This document shows, in pieces, positions 23,369 through 34,299 of a stretch of DNA of 60,000 bases. The notes below the pieces were generated by a model. It did not search any database. It had not been told where the DNA came from and was given only the letters and a program-made list of their open reading frames with translations. The number at the start of each line of letters is the position of its first letter. Within the stretch, counting starts at the first letter, position 1. A program made the position numbers and the translations under genes. Source of the DNA: Membranipora membranacea (taxonomy: Eukaryota > Bryozoa > Gymnolaemata > Cheilostomatida > Membraniporidae); contig OU612069.1 of NCBI GenBank assembly GCA_914767715.1, forward strand, positions 312,001-372,000. Direction: 5' to 3'.

Positions 23369-26300
23369 TGTGTCATGTATAGCCTCCTCTATAGCTCATC
23401 AGCCTCTATAGTTTACCTGAAGTTTAAAACGTGACATTAGAGGGAAGTGTGCCAAAGGCAGGAATAGTGAACTCCTCCCCAAACCATAAAGGCAAGGATT
23501 ACAAGCCTAAACTAAGGAGGGACACATCTATGAAACCACAACATTATAATGGCTTCTGGTACGGCTAAACAGTATGTCATAACCTGGATGCAACTGTAGT
23601 TTGAGATCAACACTCCTATCTTCCCAAGTGAGGGTGTGAAGAATACAAGCCCACATGAGACATCATCACCATAATGTTTATTTGTTGGACGTCTACTGTT
23701 TTGGATGTAAACAATGGATACTGGGTTTTTCAGTTGTAGCGTTGACTCACTATAGATACCCTAGCCAATTTGTTGGTCCTGCTATGATTTGCAAAGTGAA
23801 ATATTAGCTATAATATGTGCATTATGTCGAGAGTAAATTAATTTTGTTTATTGTTGGTATGTTTACCTCTCCTCCTATATCAGTGTTGTTCAGTGTCTAT
23901 GTAGTAAGATATAACAGATCATAAGTAGATATTTAGTTATTTGCATTCACTGTGAAAAAATTATCTAGCTTACTGTTTAGAGATTCCAAACTACAGATCA
24001 CAACACACTACCAGATCAGCCTACAGGCCTATGGATTTATAACATTCATTATTGGGTGGGCTGGTACATTTCATAAACTTATGCTGTTTTGAATCGACAC
24101 ATGGATATGTGACAGGACATGTCTTAGAGCACTCATGGCCTATAAAGCATTGTTGTCTGTACTGCAGGGGGCGCTTGAGTGCTGTGGGATATGTCCCATC
24201 CAGCACCTGCCGTTGTCTCACAACACCCGAGTGTTGGATAGGACTGAGTACCTAAAATATGTCTTAGCACGCAAAAAGAGCGCTACTAAGATTCTATCAT
24301 AAAACTGGCTATTTCAATTACAACAATTTATGCGATTCCGAATGGGCGCTATAAACCGTCGCCGGTTGTTGTAAGACATGTGGCGGGTGCTGTATGAGAC
24401 ATGTCTTAAAGTGCTCAAGGCCTTTACAGTAGTGTTCTTGTATACAATACAGTATCGATATACCCATGGATTCTGTGAGAGATGTCCCATACATCACCTG
24501 CCATATGGCTTAGGTCACCCGGGTGTTCGATTGGACCAGGGACCTCCATTCTCCCTGATTGGAATGAGTACCTAAAATATGTCTAAGCATGCAATATGGG
24601 CTCCACCAACAAACCTTTTACTATGATTTTTTCATAAAACTAGCTACTGCCCATATATAACTGGACTTTTTCTGTAAAATGTACTGGTTGTATGTTATGC
24701 ACTTAATAAGATGGCGGTGCACAACTCCAAAGTGCGCATAGCAGGTACACAAAGTAGTGTTGTCAATTGTCAGTCAGTCAGTCTTATGGACTGTGAGATA
24801 TTGAGTGTGCATACTACACTCACTGACAAATGCATCATCAGTTAATGCCAGGTTTACCTTCTCATGATAATTGTGAGGGCGTCTTTTGATCAAAGGCTGA
24901 ATACTTTACACTAGCTCTGACTATTGATGGGCGGCACCCAATCCACAGGAGAGCCTGCTGTCACAGTATTTGATTGGTTCCCACACTCAGTGGAGCACTG
25001 GCTAGCTAGTCTTGTCACCAAAATTGTCGATACAGATCATAGCCAACACATTTGGCTAAGGCTAGACAAGAAGAGGCCTACTAGCCAAGTAACCAGACTA
25101 ACGCACTTCTAAGCTTTAGGAGTGAATGGGGCTCTCCTTTTACACACTGCTGTCACCACAGGAAGCAAATCATTCCAAGACCGATGACGATGTATTTGTG
25201 TAGGGAGCAAGGCAAGTTATTTTACTAAAAAGGATATCAATGGAATGAAGATATCGATCTTACTAAGTATGAGGCTGTTTTGACACCAAATTCACATTGG
25301 TGATATGTAACACGTTGATTGTTACAGGGGCTGTTAGCAGTAAGAGTGAGGAAAAACAAGAAAATGTTGTGGTATACAAAACTTTGTAAAGTAAAATTTA
25401 TGGTCATATTGCACCTTGGAGATTGGCCACTGCCCCAAACAGGAAACACAAAGTTATAGATGTTAAACCTATTATGATTGGCTGACTGTCTAGTTACAAA
25501 TTTATGATTGGATTAGGTTTGGGGCAGCGAGTCAGATAATATATGAGGTAAGTGAGGACAACCCTAGTTTCGAAAAATTATGCCAAATTACCAGTTTTTT
25601 TACCTCCCTTGGTGGTTAGCCTTTTCATAAGACATAAGGACCCCATAACAAAGTAGAGCATTGATATGCAAATATCATATTCCTTCCAAATACATTGTAT
25701 TATATATATATATATATATAATGACTTGGCGTCATGCATTGATCAAACCTAATAGCAAATCTTTGCTTATACGTTCTTTCAAGTAGACAATTTTGTTCCC
25801 AAACCATTCACTCAGAATGTATATATAATTCTATCAATGGGTGCACGATTGAGGAACGTGACTCCTAGCGCATTCTGCGACTGTGGTGTGATGATTACCA
25901 GGACCGTATTCTATTCCCTGGGTTTTTTTTAAATTTTTGGTATGCAGGTATATTTTGCGCCCGCATTAATAGGATTGGGATGCTAGATATATAAATATGA
26001 TGATTGGTTTCTGATTTGAAGACACCTTTTGGGGGTATTAGTTTTCTGAACTTGTTTTAGAGGTTCAGAACTGCGGTGTTTCAGACAAAGGGAAAATGCT
26101 TCGCAAGATTCAACAGGGATTGTCTTCTCATGATTTAAAACAAGACAACTCCAGTGTGAACTTGATTGTGGCACCAAGTACACTCCTACTCTCAAGATGT
26201 GATCATCTTAATAATTCTGTATTCCCTTAAATTTCCTAAATGAATGACATCAATAAGAGATAATGAGGTAATATTGTTATGAGGAAATATATTCATAAAG

Positions 26301-27057
26301 GTTACCGGGGGGGGGGGGGGGTTGGTTGGGACTTACCCTCACCCAGAGTTACTTGAATCCACAAATCCTGTGCCACCAATCCCATAGGAGTGAATTATAG
26401 CCTGCTAACTTATTCCCTCCATCCACAATAAAAATGGTCTGATGGCGTTAATTATCATGCCCGCTATGTATGCACTACTTGGAGTCGTGTACTTGCACCC
26501 CATAAGCCTATTCCAAGTCATTGCCAAGGCAACACAGCTAATGGGCTATGAACCATGTCACTCCATGACCCAGTGACCGGACCCTCGCGGTGGTTTAAGT
26601 TCTCTCTTCAGTATGACAGCATGTACTCCTATGCGGTCTCATGTTTTTCATCAGTCTGTCAGAATACTAGTACATAAATTCAATTAGTTAATTCAGCTAT
26701 CCATAAATCTTATGATGCAACGGAAATGTTTTGAGCACACAGTGCAATTGAACATAATCATTGCAGTCAGCTGAAAAGGCCGATATCAAGCGCACCAATA
26801 ACATATCTAAGCTTCATAACTTTTGATACTTTGTTGTTAATATCTTGTGTCTTTCACAGCTTTAAAAGGTGGGTAATTTCTACATTTACTCAGTATAAAG
26901 TTACTTTATCAGTCCTGGAGATGAGGTAAGAATGAAAAGACAATTCCGAAGCAAATAGTTCATTTTTTATTTGAATCTTAACCAACCATACCTATAGTTT
27001 TACAATTGAAGTGTAACAAAGGCGTTGTTTGTTGTCATAAGTTACTCCTTGTTGTCA
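23369..27057. other. Intergenic region between URAD and CTL1, repeats only
   Basis: It contains a roughly 110-bp dispersed repeat at 23630-23740 (aagcccacatgagacatcatcacc) matched at 32262-32375. Two related copies of another repeat lie at 24100-24260 and 24370-24595, sharing gagtacctaaaatatgtct. A (TA)n run lies at 25699-25720 and a 16-G run at about 26307-26322. Short frames here have no recognisable product. Confidence 0.45.
26966..26971 (-). terminator. Likely polyadenylation signal of CTL1
   Basis: AATAAA on the minus strand, about 87 bp beyond the CTL1 stop codon. Confidence 0.5.
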
Positions 27058-29279
27058 TTAGTTACTGTTTGTTTCACATATACTTCTTTGGAAGGTCTGG
27101 TAGCAGGAGCAATCATGAAGCTTATCACGGTATGAATCACGGTAGAATGCACACACACAGCCACAGGAGTTCTCTGGTAAGTCAGGCTGACCTGAATCCC
27201 AAACAGGATCAGAGGCAGATACTGGTGTGGTTATCCTCCCCTGCCATCTCCATCCATCTTCTGATCCTCTCAGTCCGAACCAGTACCAGCCAGCCCAATC
27301 TCCTAGTGAGAAACAGGGCCGTAGTTTAAAAGAAATGTTAGGGGAGGCAAAAGTCTGAGGGGAGACTGAAGCATCACCAGGAGGGGTGCTGTAAGCTCCT
27401 CTCAAAGCAATTTAAGGTATATAATTAGCAAATGGAAATCTCAGAGGAGCTGATTCAGTAACGGATTTTTCGATTATAGTGTTAAAGGCCACTTCATTCA
27501 GCACTCTAGGGCAGGCAGTGCCTTGAACTACGGGCCCGAGAAATAATTATCATATTAACACTTCTCAAACTAATTGTGATATATTATTTATTGTATTTCT
27601 GTCAGCTGATTTGGATGAGTGTAGTTATGTGTCATGTGATTTATGCTGCCATTAATTCCTGATCACGACAGCGTAACGACTGTTGAAACCATGACTGTAT
27701 AGAGCACTCCTTGGGGAGAGTGTTTTCCTAAACCAGAATATCTTTGTTTTAAAAAATGTTGGTGAAATTCAAGACACTATTTGCCACTTTATGGTAAACA
27801 GAGGGTTTACTACTATCTGATGTGACTCATGGTATCATGTCTTTAATGCCAACAACATTCCTAATCAGTGAATAAATAACAATAATTGAAATATTGGGAA
27901 TATGAGGAGTTCTGGTATCAATTTTGGAGTCGCATGTATGAGATAAGGCAATGTGTTGGGTATGATTGGTGGGTGGGGAAAAGAAAATTAACCTTCCTTC
28001 ACATTGAACCCATGCCATAGTATGATAAGCAATGTTACACCAACTAATTATTATTCAAGCAGGTATATTGATTTTTTAGAAAACATACTTGCTAGGTCCT
28101 CTACAAGGCTTGAAATCCATTTTGCAGACGCTTCAGAAGGGAAAACAGCCAGAGTTTCTCCAGCTTCTTCACATGCAGACTTAGCTTGAGTCCAGTTCCC
28201 CGTCTCCTTGACAAACCGTATACAGGTGGATGAGAACGGATTGAGAACATAACCATCTGGGCAATTGTTATCTACAAGTATACCAATTTTAAATGTAGTT
28301 ATGTGGCACAGGTATAACATCGTCGGCAACAATCAAAGGTATTTTTCCGAGGAGCCATTTTTCTCAGTAGGAGTAGGAGGTAGCTCAGTAGGAGTAGGAG
28401 GTTGCTCAGTTGGTGAGAGCGCCGTCTTCCACACGCAAGTGATGAAGGTCGCATGTTCGAATCCCACTGCAGTCTATCATCTACTGGGGTTTGGTTAACA
28501 CCCAGGTGTGCTACGACCTGCCTGCAAACTGAGAGCAACTCTGGCGCAGATGTTGCGGCCTTACCGTTAAGGCAAAATAATATTTCGCCGCCCATGCTTT
28601 GGGATGTGGCGTGTGATATGACATCGGATTTTTAATTTTTTGACATTATAAGACACAGTATTGCATGAACTGAAAACTTACTTTTTAGTTTAGATTTCTT
28701 ACAGGAAACCATCATGTCCAGGAAGTGGTTGTAAAGAGTTCTCTCTACCTCCAACTGCTGTTCTGTTTGATGCGGATCGGTGAGTTGACCTTGAGTGATT
28801 AAAGCTGGAACACCGTCACAGTTCATATCTACAGAAGTTGGAACGTATGTGACGCTGGATAATTCGGGAAGAAATTCGACCAGGATGAGGGGAAGGAACG
28901 AGTATCACAAGCAGCAAAGTATCATCAAAGCAAGTTTTCATAACCAATGAACCATTTAGCAAAACAAAAGATGAATTGCTGCTTATATCTCTTAATCATC
29001 TCTCAATCTGTCGGACATGAGATCTATGGCCAGACAGCAAGATTACTATTACTGCTTTAAAAACGGTACCCTAACCAATGTACCACATACTAAGTTTGTC
29101 GGAGGTAACTCTGAATAACAAAAAAATGTCTCAATCTTACCCAATAGTTGTTGGTGAAGGATCTGAACTTGAAGTTGAGTCCTGCTGAGCTCTGCCTCCT
29201 GATAGGTTAGAAGTCCCGCCTCTGAAGACATCATACCACCGAGAGTAAGAACCATCATCAACCATGCTGTCAGAGACAT
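27058..29279 (-). CDS. CTL1: secreted C-type lectin with QPD motif
   Basis: Coding exons 29141-29279, 28682-28828, 28089-28271 and 27058-27302 join in phase to 714 nt, 237 aa. The protein starts with a signal peptide (MSLTAWLMMVLTLGGMM, residues 1 to about 22), then a short helical linker with Cys50 and Cys89. The C-type lectin domain runs from about 99 to 237: CPDGY opening, Cys112/Cys129, EEAGETLAVF, the WIGL equivalent WYWFGL (162-167), WRWQ, QPD at 195-197, and the closing Cys221/Cys232 pair. QPD is the motif linked to galactose-type sugars, whereas the neighbours carry EPN. The usual WND Ca-site partner is replaced by KLHDC, so Ca2+ binding is uncertain. Extra cysteines at 203, 205, 207 and 223 are unusual. 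It has no PAN domain. Intron 3 is mostly a SINE, and a MITE abuts the last acceptor. An untranslated first exon and a TATA-like box precede it. Confidence 0.9.
27314..27538. mobile_element. hAT-like MITE, family 'CAGGGCCGTAG', copy in CTL1 intron 4
   Basis: Left end CAGGGCCGTAGTTT, right end GAACTACGGGCCCG. The interior is collinear with the other copies but lacks part of the terminal GCCTCCC tract. It begins 11 bp from the CTL1 exon 5 boundary at 27302, so the pyrimidine tract upstream of that acceptor comes largely from the element. Confidence 0.8.
28345..28640 (+). mobile_element. tRNA-derived SINE, copy 2 (CTL1 intron 3)
   Basis: The head has a partial tandem copy of AGTAGGAGTAGGAGGT followed by TTGCTCAGTTGGTGAGAGC (A box) and ATGTTCGAATCCCACTGCAG (B box). 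The body contains CCTGCCTGCAAACTGAGAGC and TGTTGCGGCC. The tail ends TGATATGACATCGGATTTTT. It fills most of the 410-bp intron. Confidence 0.85.
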
Positions 29280-29416
29280 GGTCTCTCTGTAAAACAGCAA
29301 TATGTAGATAGAAATATTGTTTTTACTCAAATCTGTAACTAGATGTCTATTTTCTATTGCATAGCTGAAATTCATTACAGTGGTGAATAAGTATATAACA
29401 CCTCATTTATACTCAC

Positions 29417-29455
29417 CTATCTTGCTTTGCTGCTCTTGACACAGATGATGAAAAG
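29417..29455 (-). other. CTL1 untranslated first exon (predicted)
   Basis: On the minus strand, AGCAGCAAAGCAAGATAG is followed by the consensus donor gtgagt at 29416. A TTTTACAG acceptor lies six bases before the CTL1 start codon. The two fit an intron in the 5' leader. The upstream edge is estimated from the TATA-like box. Confidence 0.55.
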
Positions 29456-29473
29456 CTGTCAGCAGGGTGTCAG

Positions 29474-29481
29474 TTATTTAA
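29474..29481 (-). promoter_or_regulatory. TATA-like box for CTL1
   Basis: TTAAATAA on the minus strand, about 25-30 bp upstream of the inferred first exon. Confidence 0.4.
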
Positions 29482-31384
29482 GGAGTAATGTTATCTGATA
29501 TCAGTGAGAAAATGGACACCTGTATAAAGTGATAACTCATATTCAGCCAGTATTATCAACAGTTCGTTGGCCTAGTTTTGTTCTAAAATTAGACCTCAGA
29601 ATTTCATCATGGAATTGCATCATGATTTTGGGTTAAAAAGGGTGCAAGGATAAACCGGCACTCGATACAGAGAAAAAACGGATTTATGTACCCGATAGAC
29701 GAAAACATGAGCCTTGTTTCATATTTGGTAGACCATCTCGAAGGTTTGGTTTGACACTACCTTATAACCGGTTTCACATTGGATGATTGGGGTTGAGCCT
29801 TGACAACGGAACAAATAATTTAGCATGTTACCTCATCTTACTTAGAAGAAGGTGAATTTGATTATTTTCACTCGGCCCATGTGGTATTTCGTATAAATGA
29901 CAAAGAAATAAATAAATGACAATAAAATTATCAATGAATCGTCAGAAAACTAGCTGTCACATCAGAATGACGACTAGATGTCAACCTACAGGAGAGTATT
30001 TGGGTCTAGATATTCATCATGGGCTGTATTTCGGAAACATATTGAATCCAAATTTATTTTGGTTAAAATTAAAGAGAACATTGTGAGCATTAACAGCATT
30101 CCCACAATCCATCATTCAGCTTCATTTGAATCAAGTCTATATGATTTCATCATTGATTGAATCTCACATGTAGAATGAATGCAGTACAATTTCAAGGCCC
30201 CATTCGAGGCAAATAAGAATATGCTTACAGTTGGTGGAATGAGTTTTATCACATCTATTTAGCACACTCTTGTACAAGGTAAGGGTTGACAAGCTAGGGT
30301 AATGTATGAAGAGCTCACCTACCAAGTTGAAGATTTAGCATTGGCTAAGATCAAAGTGTCACTACCAATGGCCGATTAGTGCCAGTTCAGTTTTGGCAGC
30401 TCGCTGCACACTTATGATTAGGAGGTCCTCTATGGCCTCACCTTTAGGATGCATTCTAGTTTTCTAGGATGTATTACATTCTCAGTATGAGGATTAGGGC
30501 ACCTTGTGTCCCTCTTTAGGGGCAGCCCAATCTTCTGTTTCTTAGCAAACAGCAAGATATAGCATTGATGTCAGCAGCCACAATAAATCACACTTTGGAA
30601 CCGAAGATGAGATGAGCATTTAAATTTAAATTCAATTTTGATTGTTTTTTTTTCTTATATCAGTAGTTACTGGTTATATACAAAGACCAATGCTGCATTG
30701 ATTTACATTGGCTTGCAATTCTTGCATAACTTTGACCTCTTTATTCGGACGAAACTAGTTTCTTATCAGATATCTCTATTCTGGCACAAAAAAATTGCAG
30801 AAGATTCAGCCACTTTCTAAGGTGGAAAACATTGCGACTCACATAATCAGTTCCATTTACTAAAACATCTGGTATGAAGTCACGAGCACAATTTTAAAAT
30901 AAATTAAAGTCATCCAAAAGAGATTAGTTTACACTAGTGATCTCTTCAGGGTAGATTTGTATAAATATAGATTGAAGCTGAATCATCCCAATTTCATCAT
31001 AGTTCATTGCCATTTTACCCATCAACAAAGGCTGTTGTAGAATGAATGAGAATATTTTTCTGTTTTGGTTCTATATCCTCTCACTGGCTGCATAATGTGT
31101 TACTGCGATCAAATTTATCTTTCCAGTGCCCTCTTTAGTGAGGGAAAACCCCTGACTCAACCCAATCTTTTCTTGTAGCGCAAAATTCTCATCAAGCAAG
31201 AAAATGCAACTTTCATCAATTGAGCCAACCAACAAGGGCTTCATGAACAACAATCAATCCCACCTGTGTAACACTCCATTATTGATTTTGAGACTGACAA
31301 ACTGCTCCTGTTTTATCAAGTTATACTTAGCTCAGATTTGCACTTTAATTTTCAAAACTAAACAAACCAAAGCATTATATTTAG
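29482..31384. other. Intergenic, AT-rich, one dispersed repeat
   Basis: The only recognised content is the reverse-orientation copy (30340-30545) of the repeat at 9127-9330. The short ORFs have no domain resemblance. Confidence 0.4.
30340..30545 (-). repeat. Dispersed repeat, reverse copy of 9127-9330
   Basis: Blocks such as gatcaaagtgtcacta, tgatta ggaggtcc and ccctctttaggggcagccc are the reverse complement of segments in 9127-9330. Confidence 0.7.
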
Positions 31385-32100
31385 CAGACTTGCCAACCTA
31401 ATTTTTCCAAAATGAGTACAAAAATTTGCAAAATGCTTAAAAATGCTTACAAATCTCCAGGGTGCCTCAAATGACCAGAAAACGCCCCAAAAATGCTATT
31501 ATCACAGTAAGTAGTCCTTAGTAGCGTAGGAGTGCAGGTCACTCAACATTAGTCTTTTTCCCTTTGCGTTGTAAGGTGCAATCTGCTAATAATAAATGAG
31601 AAGTTGTTTGTAACCTAGCCTGTGTGGACAAGTCTGGCTATTTGAAACCCTGTTTGCCCATCCTCCCTGGTTTGCCCTTGAAGCACTGGGGCAGGAGATC
31701 TGAGTTATCTCACCCCAACAATGAGGTAGACAACTTTGTTACTCTGATTAAAGAAAAGTTGAAGTTGGCAGAACCACCATATTCTACAATGGATTACTAG
31801 TTATGTTGTGTCTCATTGAATTAAAGTTGCAATTTGGCTCATGCAAAACTTGGACAGGTAAAAAGTCAACTGTAAATCAACATCATGGTTTTCTGCAGCC
31901 AATACCAGATTTTTAGACTATTATTTAACCATGACAACCAAGTAAACACTAAAGATAAAAGATGCGTTTTTGATTGCCTAATTAGATGAACAGGCGTTTG
32001 GAAAACCATAAATGAGTACAACTAGCGTTTTGCGTTTAAAACTCAATTAGTGTCAAATAAGCGTTTACAAACGCTTTATGCGTACAGGTTGGCAAGTATG
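31385..32100. mobile_element. 716-bp hAT-like non-autonomous element with 8-bp TSD
   Basis: The ends are CAGACTTGCCAACCT (31385) and, reverse-complemented, CATACTTGCCAACCT (32100). ATATTTAG directly flanks both sides (31377-31384 and 32101-32108), a perfect 8-bp target duplication as made by hAT transposases. The interior has internal subrepeats such as AAAATGCTTACAAA and GCGTTTACAAACGC, and no transposase frame. Confidence 0.85.
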
Positions 32101-32108
32101 ATATTTAG

Positions 32109-33090
32109 TCAGGCAGCTAGTTCTGCAGTAGTTTTGCGATAACTTTACACTAAAAATATTCATAGCATTATCCCCCTTTTCATCTATTTGTTAATGTTGC
32201 TGTACCAGCCAAATAAGGCACTTCTGACTACTTTGGAGAACTCTGAGGGGCTGAATTGTGAAGGTGTGAAGAATGCAAGCCCACATGAGACATCATCACC
32301 ATTATGTTAATTTATTGGGCGTTGCCTGTTTTGGATGTAAACATTTGAAACTAGGTTTTTCAGTATTACGATAATAATGACTTTACATGTTGTTACGGTG
32401 GGTACAGCTACAGTGAGCAGCGGAGTTGAATAAACAAATCATAACAAAACATTTGCCTGCAGATTTAAAAGAAAGGAATTACTAATGATATGATATGTAT
32501 TCTATCGTTGTCTCTGACCCTCCTGATAATAAAAGTAGGTGACTCAGATGAAAAGATATTTTTGCTGTAGACCATGTCTACAGTGTTATACCACATTCAT
32601 AATTTCTGGTTGCTTGTCATAAGTGGATAGACTGAAGATTAAAACACTGAATACACTACTGAGTCACTGAAGCGAACAATGCAAGCAGGGAATAAGAGTT
32701 CAAAGAACAGCCGATTATCCACTGAATAAGCTAACAGGTATGTAATATTGGTTCATTCCTATGACTCGACCTTACGACCACATTCAATTCCAGACTTACC
32801 AAGGAATATTTTCTTTATAGCAGGGAAAACCCTCCTATATAAGCGAGGAAACCCTTTTCCATTATTCTCACATTGTCAGCACAGAGTATTCGTTGTGTTA
32901 TGGATGGTGCTGACTCCACTATTGTGATCATTCATTTTGCTAACGATCATCTTCTAGCACATCATTTGACTTTTGCTGCTGAAACTTGCTTCAAAGACTA
33001 CTGGACTGCACACTGAGAGGTGTAGTTGATTAAGAGCTAATTTATGTCTAGGATAAGCATCCACCATTCATAATTACTGGGAGTAATTTA
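32109..33090. other. Intergenic, no gene seen
   Basis: It contains the second copy (32262-32375) of the dispersed repeat at 23630-23740. Nothing else was recognised. Confidence 0.4.
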
Positions 33091-33094
33091 CCTA

Positions 33095-33500
33095 ATAAAG
33101 TGGATGGATGGATGGATGGATTTTATTACTATCACTGACAGCATTATTAAAAGAAAAAATGAGTCGCGAAATACAGTGTAATTGCTGGCACATTGAATCA
33201 GCAAGAAAAAGCGAAGACACTTGGAATAAAAAATCAAATCTCTGTCTAAAAAAGTATTTCGTTTAAAATAAGAGTGATATGACGCAGAAAACAGTCTCTC
33301 CCCAGTGAGCTTCTATGTTTTACTGTACGGTATCTGCCAGATGGACATTTACTCAACAAATCATTGATGAAATGATCCTCATCGTGAATATAGCGTAAGG
33401 CCAGTGTTCGTGTCTGATTGTCCATCATGGTATAAATATCGGGATGTTCAATGCCTAACTTAATAGCGTCCTTGAAAATTTTACACAAGTAATCACCAAT
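33095..33500 (-). mobile_element. LINE 3' end fragment (CR1/L2-like), with (ATCC)n tail
   Basis: The minus-strand frame at 33246-33488 ends LSKCPSGRYRTVKHR, then a Cys/Leu-rich close and TAA. It parallels the terminus of the LINE at 47027-47512 (KLPSGRYRALKCR). On the 3' side is a short (GGAT/ATCC)n run at 33099-33120, as expected for a LINE tail. It is strongly 5'-truncated. Confidence 0.7.
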
Positions 33501-33899
33501 AATAACTTGTTTATTCCCGTGATGAATAAAATGCTCTGTAGAGAAACTTTGTAGAAGTGAATAGCATTAAGTTTAGACTTAAGCACAATTCACAACATAT
33601 TATGTATCTACCTTATATTTGTTGTTTGTCTCAAACAGAGAATATTCTGTTGGTCACTTAATTATTACGATTATGTGTTGTTGGCCCAGGTTTGCTTCAC
33701 AGCTTGCAATCCAATATCGGCTGGAAGCTGGTTGTGTATCAGTGAGATTGTTTTGTCGTTTAGAAGTTTCTGTTCTCCGTTTAGGCAGCAGGAGGTAGAT
33801 ATATCTGTGGTGAGATAATTACCAGGGCTGTATTCTATTCACTTGATTTTTGTAGTAATTGAGGCAGGAGGGGACTCCCTATATCTTATATGTCTCTCT

Positions 33900-34290
33900 T
33901 GCAGTCAGTCAATGCGACTAAGACTGTTCTATGGTTACGGCTTTCATTTGGTTGCAGTCCTCCACGCAGCTCTGTTTTTAGCCATGGTTTGCCAGGAGTT
34001 CATGTTGATCTCTCTCATTTTCATGTTTCTTTTTGCAACATCTTTAAATCTGAGTCTAGGCCTTCTCTGATTTCTTTTTTCTTCTTTCCATTGAGAGTGC
34101 CTAGGGAGCCGGTCATTGTCCATCCTTTGCACATGGCCTACCCATCCCAGGTTCCTTTCAACGAGAAAATCTGCCATGCACGGCAAGTTGGCACGTTTAG
34201 TATCTCTTCATTTGTGATTTGTCATACCACTTTACGCTCATTATGTCCCTCAGTCGTCATCATGAAAGCACTAAGTTTTTTCACTTAAAG
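33900..34290 (-). mobile_element. Non-LTR retrotransposon ORF2 C-terminal fragment
   Basis: The minus strand encodes ANLPCMADFLVERNLGWVGH, then VQRMDNDRLPRHSQ and RRPRLRFKDVAKR. This is the conserved C-terminal block found in many metazoan LINE polyproteins (RWLGHVxRM...GRPxLRYKDxxKRD). Stop codons interrupt the frame before 34186. It belongs to a different family from the other LINE pieces in the window. Confidence 0.75.
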
Positions 34291-34299
34291 AAGCAGACA

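Noticed and set aside
27006-27329. Plus-strand 107-aa ORF
   Set aside because: Antisense shadow of CTL1 exon 5, which has a clear lectin sequence and splice site on the minus strand.
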